Below are positions 1 to 11,100 of a stretch of 64,000 nt of DNA, piece after piece. The position numbers and the translations under genes are program-made. This DNA comes from Symsagittifera roscoffensis (Eukaryota; Xenacoelomorpha; Acoela; Convolutidae), in assembly GCF_963678635.1 (NCBI RefSeq), contig NC_087066.1:14244517-14308516 (forward strand). The letters run 5' to 3'. Positions within the stretch are counted from its first letter, which is position 1. Each line of letters opens with the position of its first letter. Under the pieces are notes generated by a model. It worked only from the letters and a program-made list of their open reading frames with translations. It was not told the DNA's origin and did not search any database.

Positions 1-438
1 AAGGGTAATAAAATTATCTAGCTCTGGGGAGATTCGGGGGGTGTCTGGAGAATGAGATGATTGGTCAGAATGGTATGAGGAGTAGGTTGGGGTAACTTGG
101 GAAGCATAAGAGGGTGTGGGAGTGATTGGGTCAGGGTTATTGGATAATATGGGTTGAAAAGGGGGTTGAGAAAATTTAGAAGAGTTATGAAAATTATTGG
201 ATGGGGATGGTTCTGAGTCGGCAAATTCATCGGGGGTTTCAATATTCGGGTTATTGAGTTGTGAGATGGAATATAAAACTGAGATGTGTGAATTAGTGTC
301 GGAATTCATGCCAGATGTTACATTGCTAGATGGAAAATCGGGTGGCGGAAAAGCAAAAAGTGGTATTATTGGGATTGGAGAGGTAAGATTGGTTGGGTGG
401 GAATTTGATCGGTGTAGTGATCCAAGTTGGCGGCTCAT
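1..438 (-). CDS. 3' accessory ORF overlapping env stop (partial)
   Basis: The minus strand reads ...CGATGAGCC at the env end: the env TGA (437-435) overlaps an ATG (438-436). From this ATG 146 codons stay open to the window edge. The product starts MSRQLGSLHRSNSHPTNL and is rich in Pro, Ser, Asn and acidic residues, with no recognised domain. The ATGA overlap is the classic arrangement for termination-reinitiation. It might also be reached by a -1 frameshift that replaces the env tail end. The 3' end is outside the window. Confidence 0.6.
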   Translation of the reverse strand, partial: MSRQLGSLHRSNSHPTNLTSPIPIIPLFAFPPPDFPSSNVTSGMNSDTNSHISVLYSISQLNNPNIETPDEFADSEPSPSNNFHNSSKFSQPPFQPILSNNPDPITPTPSYASQVTPTYSSYHSDQSSHSPDTPRISPELDNFITL

Positions 439-3053
439 CGTGGGCTAAAAAAATGATTATTTTGAGACTGAAAAGCGGTGGTATGGGGTTGTTCAATAAT
501 TTGTTCATAAGTATTTTGATCTTGTGACTGGTGTGTCATTATATGTTGGATGGGACTTTGTGATGTGGTGAGTCGAAAATTTGGATTATGTGTGATGGCT
601 AAATTTCGAAAATTTCGTGGGACTAGGGATAGTGGATGGTTATTTGGTAGGGGTGGTAATTGTGGTGCCGTTGGCGTTATGTCTACATTGTTATGTTCTT
701 CGTCGTATGTATTTTGTCGTGTTGCTATTTTTGTGTTGTATTCTTTTATTTGTGCGTCTAAAAGAATTTTGTTTATAGATGTAGAAAAGATTCCAAAAAA
801 TCCTGCAAAGAGTATGCGTGCTACGCTTGCTTGTCTGTTTACTTGTGTGTGTATAGCACATGTGTTGTAGATTCCTTTTAAAAGTGAGAAAAGAAATCCA
901 ATAAAGTTAAACATTGCGTATAAAATAGTCAATTTTTCTAAGATGTAGTAGGGCCATCCTAGAAAATCGAGGATCTCATTTTTGAGTGTAACAAAGCTAA
1001 AAATGTTAATTGGTGATATATCTTGGGGACGGTATTTTTCACCGTTTAGATATATATAATCTTTAATGTCTTTAAAATATCCGCTATAGTCTTGCGTGTA
1101 GATATCGGCAAATCCTGCGGTTTCTGCAAGTTTGCGTAAATTTTGGTCTATTGATTGTCTTTGTATAGTGTCCATTTGTGTTAATAATTCTTGGAATTGT
1201 TGTGTTCTAATGTGATGTTGAATATCTGATTTTGAATAGATTCCTATTGATTGTAAGTCTATATTTGGGTTTCGAGCAATAGCGCGAATGCTTTCTGGTG
1301 AAAATTTTTTGAGTGATTGCATTAATGTGGGATATGGAGTGAGAAGATAATATTTATTTTCATCAGGGTTTAGTTGTACTACATTGTGGCTGTTTTCTGA
1401 TCCACATGGGACTGCGGTATCCCAGAAATAGGTTCTTCGTGAAAGTGTATCCACGAAATGTACTTTATTCTTATAAAAGATAGGGATTCTTTTATAACAT
1501 CGTTTATCTTCAAAAACGTATAGTGGTGATACTTTTTTAGTACAAGTATAAAACCATAAGATGTTTCCTTCATAGTCTAAAAAATTTGATCTATTTCCAG
1601 ATAATAAGTATCCTGCATAGGGTATTTTTAATACTGCTAGTGCAAGTGATTGTAATTTTTGTGTTCGTTCTAATTCGCATAGTTGGTGTAGTGTTTCTAA
1701 TTCGGAGAGTGACATTTCTTGAAAAATTCGGCTAATTGTATAATCTAGTTTCATATCTAAATGAATATCATAGTGGATATTACCGAAATATGTAGTATTC
1801 ATTAGTGATAATTCTTGTAAGCGTGTGCTTCTGGTGTCATGGGGTTTTAGATGTCCACCAGGTTGTCCGTTGCTTTTTTCAAAATTAACTGGTATATAGG
1901 ATGTTCCTTCGTTTAGAGGATGACCTGTGGCATATGGGTCGATTTTTACTTTTCCAGTGGTCATGTCGAATCCTTTTTTGTATTCAACTAATATTTCAGA
2001 GTATTGTGTTCTGTGAAGTGGGTTTCTGTATTTACATGCAAGTTCTGTTTCTTGATATATTTGAAAACGTGTCAATTTATTTTCTATATTGTCTATGTTT
2101 CTAAAATTAGAACTTAGTTTTCGTGATGGATGGACTTGTTCATATGGAATTGATTGTATAAAATATTTTTCGTGAAATTTTATCATACGAGCGTGTATTT
2201 TTGCTACTTGAAATGTTGTACATGTATCTTCGGGGAACCAAACAATTGTTGCTTGTGTTCTTGTTGTAGGGTCGCAATAACCTTGATCATTTTTACAAGG
2301 TAATCGGATTCCTTGATAGATCATTGTATTATCTGATAAATCTCGTGTTAGTTGTATTTTTTCGAGTTGTATTTTCCAATCGAAAAACATTATTTCTTGG
2401 TATCCTTTATTTTTTGTGTCTGCTTTGCAGTTTGACGGGTCATTTATACCAATGTGTGGTATCCAATGTTTATCGTGTAGGTCATAGGTTAATCGTCCGT
2501 GTGCGCCGTTATACGGGTATTTTTCGTCTAGTTTTATATGTCCTTGGTGTCTTTCAAGTTGTGATTGATGTACAGAGTCTGAAAAAACTTGAAAATTAAC
2601 TAGCTTTCTTGCGGAGTTTTTATTTTGTGTGATGTTTAGTCTAAGTAATTCACTTTTACAATCGTCGGGATTGAGATGTAAAAGACGTTCTATATTACTC
2701 TGATAGAATGATTCATGATCAAGTCGGTTTTTGTTTCCGTTCGAGACTTGTGAACAATGTACTTTCTTTTCGGAAAACGTTGCTGTGAATTTATAACCTG
2801 TAACTGTTGTTGCTCGGGCTTTTGAATAGAGTGTTGCTATTACATCTGTGGTTTCTATAGCTTGTGGTTCTGTTTCACATTGTGATACTTGATTTATTGC
2901 ATATTTATGTAGTGTTTTTTGTTCATTTTCTTCACAATCGTAATGTGTTACTAATAAATCTTGTGGTCCTGTACGAGGGGAAGGGTTTATGTTTTGATTT
3001 GAGATTACTAGAAAAAGGAGTTGGAGAAAAATTAATAATTTTAGAATATACAT
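435..3053 (-). CDS. env: Envelope-like glycoprotein (872 aa)
   Basis: ATG-initiated. A signal peptide covers about residues 1-19 (hydrophobic, ending VISNQ). A long Cys-containing ectodomain carries several N-x-S/T sites (NITQ, NTTY, NRSN). A transmembrane segment at about 704-727 (LTILYAMFNFIGFLFSLLKG) is followed by a second hydrophobic stretch near 737-758. A Pro/Asn/Gln-rich tail of about 110 residues ends it. Position after pol fits an env gene acquired by a gypsy-type element. The block around 517-545 (CYKRIPIFY, then FVDTLSRRTYFW) and the Cys pattern near the N-terminus remind me of glycoproteins of chuviruses and related negative-strand RNA viruses, which LTR elements are known to have captured; this assignment is from memory and unverified. 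No clear furin site was seen. Its ATG overlaps the end of the ATG-less frame and its stop overlaps the next ORF. Confidence 0.8.
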   Translation of the reverse strand: MYILKLLIFLQLLFLVISNQNINPSPRTGPQDLLVTHYDCEENEQKTLHKYAINQVSQCETEPQAIETTDVIATLYSKARATTVTGYKFTATFSEKKVHCSQVSNGNKNRLDHESFYQSNIERLLHLNPDDCKSELLRLNITQNKNSARKLVNFQVFSDSVHQSQLERHQGHIKLDEKYPYNGAHGRLTYDLHDKHWIPHIGINDPSNCKADTKNKGYQEIMFFDWKIQLEKIQLTRDLSDNTMIYQGIRLPCKNDQGYCDPTTRTQATIVWFPEDTCTTFQVAKIHARMIKFHEKYFIQSIPYEQVHPSRKLSSNFRNIDNIENKLTRFQIYQETELACKYRNPLHRTQYSEILVEYKKGFDMTTGKVKIDPYATGHPLNEGTSYIPVNFEKSNGQPGGHLKPHDTRSTRLQELSLMNTTYFGNIHYDIHLDMKLDYTISRIFQEMSLSELETLHQLCELERTQKLQSLALAVLKIPYAGYLLSGNRSNFLDYEGNILWFYTCTKKVSPLYVFEDKRCYKRIPIFYKNKVHFVDTLSRRTYFWDTAVPCGSENSHNVVQLNPDENKYYLLTPYPTLMQSLKKFSPESIRAIARNPNIDLQSIGIYSKSDIQHHIRTQQFQELLTQMDTIQRQSIDQNLRKLAETAGFADIYTQDYSGYFKDIKDYIYLNGEKYRPQDISPINIFSFVTLKNEILDFLGWPYYILEKLTILYAMFNFIGFLFSLLKGIYNTCAIHTQVNRQASVARILFAGFFGIFSTSINKILLDAQIKEYNTKIATRQNTYDEEHNNVDITPTAPQLPPLPNNHPLSLVPRNFRNLAITHNPNFRLTTSQSPIQHIMTHQSQDQNTYEQIIEQPHTTAFQSQNNHFFSPR

Positions 3054-4177
3054 GTGTATGATAATCCTGAGTATGGATTATAAAATGTAATGTAGCCAAT
3101 TGTGTTTTTGGTATATCTGTCGTATTTGTATACTACTTCAGTAGTTATAAACGGTGGTGGTAGTGATTGAGCTGTTATGTTAGGTGGATTTAATGGGTAG
3201 GGATGTTGGGTAATATTATTTAACTTAACTGTGATTTCAAACTTTAATTGTAAACTGTTTTGTTGGAGTATTTGAATATTGTGATCACGGATATCGTTGT
3301 GAATATCTTGGCGATATTGTAATCTATTAAGTGCCCAGTTATGAAGGCGGTTACTTTCTTGATGTTGTCCAAATAATGGTGGAGGTGCTGTAAATGTATT
3401 CCAATCTAATCTTAAAGGAATATTTATTGATGATTGTTCTCGATATCTGGCGTCGAGATTATTTGGAAAATTTAAGTTAAAAGGTGGTGGTGAAATCTGG
3501 CTTATTGATGGTGTTGATGGTAGTGATAATGTTTCTGGTAGTGATGAGGATGTTGTTGTATCCGTAGAAATATCTATTGGATTATTGACTAAATTTAATT
3601 CGCCTTGTGTAAATGAATGTGTTGTCCAATATGGTAGTCGTGATGCCTGGTTTGGGGGGTTAAAGGGATTTTCACGTATTTGTTCAGATGTTGGTGTTGA
3701 ACCTAAGTAATCTGATGGTAGGCTTGAGGTGCTACGTTGTGAAAGAAGCGTAGGGGTTTCTGGTAATATATCAATGGTGTTTTCTGGAGTGTTTTGTGAT
3801 GGGGATTGAGGTATATCAAAATGAACTCGGGGAGTTTGAAAATTTCTGTTTCGTCGAGGATGTATAATTTGTCTATTTATTTCGACTGTATTTTGGTTTT
3901 GACTAGGATTTCTTATTCTACTTAGTTCTTGTGGTAGTGTTGGGTATAGGTTATATGTTGGTTCGCTTAGAGGTGCTTGTCGTTGAACTGGTTCTAGTGG
4001 TTCTGATAAACGAGCATGTCGTTCTTCAAAAGTGTATGGATTGTCTTGAAAAGAAATTCGTGTAGATGTTTGAGGATTTTGAGTAATTGAAGGTGGTGTT
4101 TGGTTATCTTGGGATGATGTCGGTGAAGACTGACTTTGTGACTGTTGGGTAGCAATTTTTGATGGATTTTTGAATTG
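3041..4177 (-). CDS. 378-codon open frame with no Met codon, Pro/Ser/Gln/Asn-rich
   Basis: Reading the minus strand from 4177 (just after TAA at 4180-4178) gives 378 sense codons to a TAA at 3043-3041, with no ATG and no TTG. Nearly 1.1 kb free of stops in 66-70% AT DNA, with consistent CCA/TCA/CAA codon choice, is strong evidence of coding. The N-terminal two thirds are low-complexity (Pro, Ser, Thr, Gln, Asn). The last ~120 residues are more ordered (DWNTFTAPPPLFGQHQESNR, then a Gln/Ile-rich helix-like stretch), and the end reads NPYSGLSYTCIF. The stop lies 13 nt inside env, in another frame. No family is recognised. Expression probably needs splicing onto an upstream AUG or a non-AUG start. 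It could be a spliced exon or an accessory or structural protein. Confidence 0.7.
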   Translation of the reverse strand, partial: QFKNPSKIATQQSQSQSSPTSSQDNQTPPSITQNPQTSTRISFQDNPYTFEERHARLSEPLEPVQRQAPLSEPTYNLYPTLPQELSRIRNPSQNQNTVEINRQIIHPRRNRNFQTPRVHFDIPQSPSQNTPENTIDILPETPTLLSQRSTSSLPSDYLGSTPTSEQIRENPFNPPNQASRLPYWTTHSFTQGELNLVNNPIDISTDTTTSSSLPETLSLPSTPSISQISPPPFNLNFPNNLDARYREQSSINIPLRLDWNTFTAPPPLFGQHQESNRLHNWALNRLQYRQDIHNDIRDHNIQILQQNSLQLKFEITVKLNNITQHPYPLNPPNITAQSLPPPFITTEVVYKYDRYTKNTIGYITFYNPYSGLSYTCIF

Positions 4178-4182
4178 TTACT

Positions 4183-4371
4183 TTAGTGGGAAGGTTTATG
4201 TTTATTATAATATTCTTCCAAAAAAAGAATTAGGAGGATTGTTGCTAGGGCAAATGTGAAGATTGCTTTCTTTATACATTTACATATGGTCAAAATGAGG
4301 GATGATAAAAATGTTATGAAAATTACAAACAATAAAAAAATATCAGTTCTACTGAAAATTGTTCGTATCAT
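4183..4371 (-). CDS. 62-aa double-pass membrane protein
   Basis: ATG-initiated. Two hydrophobic helices (about residues 12-31 and 36-52) are separated by a short Cys/Lys loop (CKCIKK) and followed by a charged tail (EEYYNKHKPSH). No family is recognised. Size and topology resemble small viral membrane proteins, but this is only a shape comparison. It lies between pol and env and ends 5 nt before the ATG-less frame opens. The nearby upstream CCACAG at about 4398 could place it first on a spliced mRNA. Confidence 0.5.
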   Translation of the reverse strand: MIRTIFSRTDIFLLFVIFITFLSSLILTICKCIKKAIFTFALATILLILFLEEYYNKHKPSH

Positions 4372-5196
4372 TTAGACAAGTTGTATAAATCGTACCTGTG
4401 GATATAATCAAGGGTTTTGGAAAGTTGGAGGAATAGTTCGAGTATAGTGTAGAAAATTAAAAAAATGTTACAAAAATGATTAGGATTATTAGAAAAGATT
4501 CAAGTATATCAAAAAGAAATATTATAAAGGTTTCAAGTATTGTAAAAAAATGTTTAAGATTTATGAGTATTTGAGTAACTGATTGAGAGAAGAGCATTTA
4601 AGAAATGATCTCTTGGTCGAATATTTTTTGCTGTTTGAGGCGATTTTCTAGTGTGGTCGGATTATTTATTAGTTTTTTGACAAGTGGGTTGAGTTTTGTA
4701 AAAAATTGTTGGGGGCAATTTTCATGGTGATTGGGAGGTCTTCTTTGTCTTTATTTTCATTTGTCAAATGATCTGGGGTATTTTTGAGATTTTTATACTT
4801 TAGGCTAAATAAAATGTTCATTTTGTTACTTTAGGCTAAGTTAACAAATTTGTTTTGGGGGTATTCGTGGTCTGAGTTGGGGAAATATTGTTGATCTTTG
4901 GGTTATTAGATAAGGGAGGGGTACGGTATTATGGTGATATTTATTTTAGTTGTCAAGTTGGAGTGGTTTGCTTATTTTTGACCTGGAGGTCGTAAAGTTA
5001 TAGTTATAGATGTGCCTGGAGTTCTATATGATTCGTCTAATTGGTCTTAGTTTGAGTTAGAGAAAGTGACGGATTGGATGAATCCTATTGGTCTATTTTG
5101 AACTAGAATTATTACGTACTTGTCAGCATGTTATTTTGAAAAATGTAAATGAAAAATGTTTCGAAGGTTTCAAGATAGTGAAGTATAATGTTAAAA
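4372..5196 (-). other. Pol-env spacer, proximal part
   Basis: About 0.8 kb follows the pol stop. It is AT-rich with no long frame. One small ATG frame at 4669-4821 (50 aa) is listed separately. On the minus strand a possible 3' splice site (ATTATATCCACAG) lies near 4398, just before the two-helix ORF, and would suit a subgenomic env-region mRNA. The word CTTTAGGCTAA (plus strand) occurs twice around 4800 and 4830. Confidence 0.4.
4669..4821 (-). CDS. Possible 50-aa ORF in the spacer
   Basis: ATG to TAA, 50 codons. The product is hydrophilic and Lys/Asn-rich with no recognised motif. It could be chance in AT-rich sequence. It is recorded because every other part of the element carries overlapping small frames. 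Confidence 0.2.
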   Translation of the reverse strand: MNILFSLKYKNLKNTPDHLTNENKDKEDLPITMKIAPNNFLQNSTHLSKN

Positions 5197-8100
5197 TTAC
5201 TTTTGAAATTCCACTTTCTTTAAAATTTTAGATTGGGGGATGAATATTTTATAGTTTTTACGTGGTTGATTTCGGAGTCTTGTTGTTTTTCTATTTTCTG
5301 ATTTGTCGATTTGTTCTTGGGGTATTATTTGTTCGGTCATTTTTCTATTTTTTCTTTGTTTTGGGGATTCTTTATGGTTTTGTGTATTGTTTTTGGTGGC
5401 GATTGGTTTTGTGTTTTGATTTTCGGTGGGGTTATCATTTTGTTCTGTGTTTTTCAGATGTGGTTCATTTTGAATGATTTTTGATCCTGTGAAAGAATAT
5501 AATTGAGTTAATTCGCGGAGTGCGTATTCTTTTGGGTAATAAGGTAATAGGTTGTTTCGATGTTGAACGATTTCTTTTTTGTTTGAGTCGGTAATTTTAT
5601 ATGTGACATCAGTGGGTCTTGCAATTATTTGGTATGGTCCTTTTCGAAGGGGTTGTAATTTTTTAGATATTCCTTTTTGAGTATTAAAATTAGGTATTAA
5701 AACAAATGTTCCAATTTTTAAATCGGAGGCTGGTGTAAAACGTGAATTGATTTGTTCATTAATGTTTTGTCTTTGTAATAACTTTTTTGTTATTTTTTGA
5801 TAAATTTCATTGTGTTTTTTATCTCTATTTAGAATCCATTCGGTGTGTGTACCGGAGGCTAGTTTAAGAATTTGTGGGTGATGAAAATGATCTTCATCGT
5901 GTGTATGTAAAGGTAGGTTATAACAAATTGAGTCTTTATTTGGTTGACAATAACCTTGTGCGTTTTTATGAGAATTTGCTGTAAACATTATTGGTTTGCG
6001 TGGCTTTTGGTTAAAAACCATTTCGTATGGTGACATTCCTAAAGTTGTCGTATTTTGTGAATTATACGCTAAGGTAAATAATTTTACATCTGCTGACCAT
6101 TCGGTATATTTTGTATCATTTCCGTTGATGATACATCTAAGATATTCTTGTAATGAACGGTTCATACCTTCGACTAAGCCGTTTGTCCAAGGTGCATGAG
6201 ATGTACGTGGTTTGTGTTTAATGTTATATAAATGACATAGTGTGATGATTTCATTATTTATGAATTCTGTACCGTTGTCTGTAACTAAAATTTCTGGTAG
6301 TCCGAATTTTGCTATCCAGTGTTCATAGAGTGTTGTGTAAGCGTAATAAGCGTTACAATGTGGTACTGGGTTAAGTGCTACATAATGTGTAAATGCGTCA
6401 ACAATTACCATAATGTAGGAGTTTCCTTCGGATGAGGGTGAAATTGGTCCTTTAGTATCAAATGAGATACGATGGTTAAAGTACAAGCTTTGTCCTTTAA
6501 AATCTTGTTTTTGTGCTATTTGTTTTTGATTTGGGTAAGGTTTATTTAGTTGACATACTATACAGTCATTGCATAGTACTTTTATCCAAATTGGTGCATT
6601 TGGGAAGTAAAAATTTTGTATAAAATTTGAATATGTTTTTTCTGATCCAGAGTGTCCTTTAATATTTTGTGTATGTGAAATATTAAAAGCTATAAGAATC
6701 ATACTTAAAGGGAGACAGGGAACTGTAGATTCATTCAGGTTATACTCTAAAAGGTCTGTATTTTCGTTAATTGTTGTGTTGTTAAATTTGCGAAAGTATC
6801 GGAGGAGTGTTTTGTTTCCTAGAATGGTTGAATCTGCCTTGACAGGTTTGGTTTTATATTTGTGCCATGATTTTAGTTGTCTAATTATCGGGTCAAGATT
6901 TTGATATTGTTTCAATGTTGAAATTGTAATCGTTTCTGTTGGAGAGAGAAAAATGTTTTCAATTTCGAATTTAGATAAGGGTATTGTATCAAGTGGGTCG
7001 TGAAGGTCAAAAACTTGATTTATTGTGTATTTTGAATCATTTGTTTGTGGTCCTGATAAATTTATTTTATCAGTTAAATTTTCTTTTTCAATTAGTGGAA
7101 AATGGTCTTTTTTAGGCGGGTGTTGTTTTGTTCGTTTTTGTTGGGTGTTATTTTTTATCCATTGAGAATATGGGATTGGTTTGAAAGTTGATGTTCCAAG
7201 TAGATCAACTTCATAATGATTATTTTGACAATCTAAATAAAGTGGGAAATGTTGTAAATTATTTATTTGTGATTGTTCAATATCAGTTTTTACTGCATAT
7301 TTGCATTCCAATCGGGGTGATGTTTCGTTTTCTGCAAGGTAGAATTTTATGTTTTTGGGTATTTCAACTGTTGTTTTTCGTGTAAGTAATTCAGGTGGTG
7401 TATTTCGACTTAAGGTATCTGGTAATGCAAGATTTTTTCCTGCAGTCCAAACTATATGTAAGTTTGGAAATTTCATTAGAATTAGTTGAAATCTGTAAAC
7501 TCGGTGGTTTGGGTTAGATTTTTGTGTAAAGAGAAAGATGATTGGTTTATGGTCTGTGAATAGAACTGTTGGATGTTTTGATCCAAGTATCAGAAATTCA
7601 TATTCTGTCAGTGTATATATTATGGCTGTACATTCTCTCATTAGAGTTGAGAGTCGTAGCTCTGCTTGAGTGAATAATCGAGAATTTGCTGATATGAGGT
7701 TCATTTTATTTGTACCATTATGTGATTGTAATAGTGCTGCACCGATGCCAAAGTTCGAAGCATCGCACATTGCATAAAATGGTTGATTTGAATCTGGAAT
7801 TGTGTTTGAAATTTGTTCAGTTAAAAGTTTCTTTATTTCTTCAAATCGTGTTTGATGTTCTGTGTTCCATTCAAAATTATTTTGTTGTCTAAGGATGTTA
7901 TAAAATGGTCGTAGATATAATTGCATTTTATAAACATATTTACTTAAAAAGTTTAACATTCCAAGAAATTCTTGGATTTTCTTTTTATTTGTTGGTGGTT
8001 GAAGTTTTTGAATAGCGTCAATGCGTGATTTCAATGGAGTGATTGTTTTTCTTTCTATATTATGTCCTAAGAATTTAACTCTTGTCAAAGAGAAGTGTGA

Positions 8101-11100
8101 TTTATCGGGGGCGGCCTTCAGATTTTCGTTCTGAAGTATTTGGTGATATTTTTCTAAAACATTGAACATCTCGTCTTTTGTTTGTGATTGCATAAAAACA
8201 TCGTCTAAATAGGTGATTGCGTTTTTCTTGAGTATTAGTGGTCTAAAAATTTTGCTCATAAAAGCTGAAAATGCTGCTGGTCCTATGGATATTCCATAGA
8301 ATAAGCGGTTGAATTCATATTGTTGGTTTCCGATAACAAATTGTGTTAAACGTCGTGATTGTTCATCTAGTGGCATTTGATTGTATGCACTATTCATATC
8401 GGCGGTTGTAAAGTATTTGCCGTTTATTTTTGTTAAAATAACTTGTATTGGTTCAATGGGCCAATTACATTTTGATTCATCTATAAGTGAATTGAGGTAT
8501 CTAGCATCGAGAACGATTTTTAATGATTCTCCTTTGGCTAGAATGATAACGGGGTTGATAAATGTGTTGCCTTTTGGTTGTTCTTCTTTGTTTACTGGTG
8601 ATATAATGTTGTATTGTTCTAAAATGTCGAGTAATCTGTTCACTTTATCATGTAAGTGAATTGGTACTTTACTTGCTCTCTGTTTTTTGAAAACTGCGTC
8701 TGGTTTTAACGGGAGATGTAGTGATGAACTGATTTTTCCAACATCGAATTTTGATGTTGCATAGACTGATGAATATTTTATTAGCTGTTTGGCTAATTTT
8801 TCGAATTCGTCTTGTGTTATTTGTGAATGTTGGAAATTAAACATTGTTAAAAATTTTTGTTGGTCCTCTGTGTAGTTACTTATGTTGAATGTAGGTTTGA
8901 AATATGGAGTTTTTGTGAAATAATCCGTATTTCTGTTTTCGTTACTTATTATATTATTTATAGATAATTCTTCATTAAGAATTGTAGATTGGCAAATATC
9001 TAGTAATTGGAGTATATTATTTACGCGATAGGCTTTTTCGTGTATTGGTGATATTGTAGCGTTGGTTTCACAATATCCTAAAAGTCCTAAAGGTAATGTT
9101 ACTTGGTAAGGTGTGTTGTTATAGACATGTAAGGAAATGATATCGGAATTCGAATTTTTCAAATATTTTATGGATGAGATTGTGATTTTGAAAAATTTGT
9201 GAATAGGTTTGAATTCAAATTCTGACATATAAAATTTTTGTTTGTTTTGATCTTTATCATATTGGTGAACTTGTTTGATTGAAAAATTATAGATATTTCC
9301 TGATAGTGGTTTTAGGTGTTTTCTTTGTTGGTTAAATATCGGGTAGAATTTTGAAAAGAATGGTGGTTGTTTATTTAATCTTTGAAAAAATGTTAAGGAT
9401 GTTTCTTTTGTTTTTGTATATTTATCTTTGATTAATATTTTACTATTTAGTATGTTAATTGTTGGTATATACTTCGAAATAAATGGTATTCCAATGATAT
9501 TATATTTAATGTCAGTGATATGGAATATTTGTTTAAATGGCTTATTTAAAATTTTGCTTTGTTCCATTGTTCTGGTGGGGAGGAGAAATAATTGGATTTT
9601 TCCGTAGTTTATCAATGTTGATCCTTGTGCTGTTGCTAACTTACTGGAGGTTTCAAGAGGTGTTAGCCTTGGATGTAAAGTTTTTATTTCATTCCATGTG
9701 GGGATGTTTATTATGTTTGATTCTGCTCCTGAATCAATTAAAAAATCTATTTCAAGGTCTGGTGGTTGAAATTCTTTGTTTCTTGGGCTTTCTAAGAGAA
9801 ATGGTATTGTCCAAATTTTTTCTTTGGGTTGTTCTTTTTGTATATTTTGATAAATGTGGTTTGTATTCAAGCATTTTGTTTTGGTATTTTTATTGGTTTG
9901 ATTTGTAGTGTTAATCTCATTTGTTTCTTGCGTCGTTGGTGTGGAATTTATAGGTGTAGTGTAATAATTTTGAAGAAATTCTGATTGATTTTCATATATG
10001 TGTGATGAAAAAGGTTGTTCATATATGACAGATTCATAGTCATTTTCGACTTTTATCATATTGATAGAAAGAGTGTTTTCAGTATCACTTTCTGAATCTG
10101 ATGATGTACAGTTTATTTGATTGAGTTGTAACGTATCAGTTACTGTGTCATCAATACCTGGAGGGTCTGATGTTGTTTCTGGATTAGATTGTACTTGATT
10201 AATTTGTCTTTGATGTTTAGGTGTACTACTTCTGTGGCGATTATTAGAATTATTATAGTTATTATTATTCCGGTGTGGTGATTGGGAATAATTTCTATAA
10301 CGATTATTATAACTTGAGTGTCGATTTTGTGAATTATTTCGCGATCTGTTTTGGTAATTATTGTTTGGTCTGTTATAGTTCGATCTATTATATGAGTTAT
10401 TCCTTGATTGATTGTTCGGGTAATTCTGGTTTTGGTTGTTTGAATAACTTCTATTTCGATTATAGGAGTAGTTTCTATTCCTATTGTATGATGAATTTCG
10501 TGATTGGTTGTTTGGATAGTAGTTATTTCTTGATTGGGAATTAGATCTAGAAACAAATCGTTGTGTATTTGAATTTGATCTGGAGTAGTTATTTCGACTA
10601 TTTGGTCTATTGTAGTGATTTTGCGATGAATTATTCGTGTTTCTTCGTTCTGGTGATCTTCCTCTATAACTTGAGTTATATGGTGATTGATTTCTTGTAT
10701 AATTTGTATTGTTCGGGAGTGGTTTTCCTGAACTGTTGTTGCTGTAGACTGTTTTGTTCGGTAGATTTTGATCTTTTTTCATGTATTGATAGAATGATTT
10801 ATTTGGTTCTTTATATTTTTGAGGTTTATTTTGATTGTCTTGCTGTTTTTGTCTACATTCGGAAATACTATGTCCGTATCGTCGGCAATAATTACACCAT
10901 TTTTTGAAAGATGGTTTGCCTTTAAAGTTTGGGTTCTTTTCGTAAATATTGAGTATTTCAGTGATTTTTTCAACGAGGTCTGTCTCTGATTCCTGTATAT
11001 TATTAATATTAGTGGGAGTCGTTTCAATTCTGTTAACGTATTGTAATTTCAGATTTTCCGTTTCTTCTAGTTTCATCGTGATTTCTGCTTGTTCTAATTT

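Noticed and set aside
550-2600. Plus-strand frames of 67-106 codons opposite env
   Set aside because: They lie antisense to a complete env frame and have Val/Phe/Cys-rich composition typical of the reverse of Asn/Lys-rich coding sequence.
10140-10556. 138-codon frame within gag on the same strand
   Set aside because: It is the shifted reading of the Asn/Ser/Arg repeat in gag, giving an Ile/Thr repeat. No independent start context or features.
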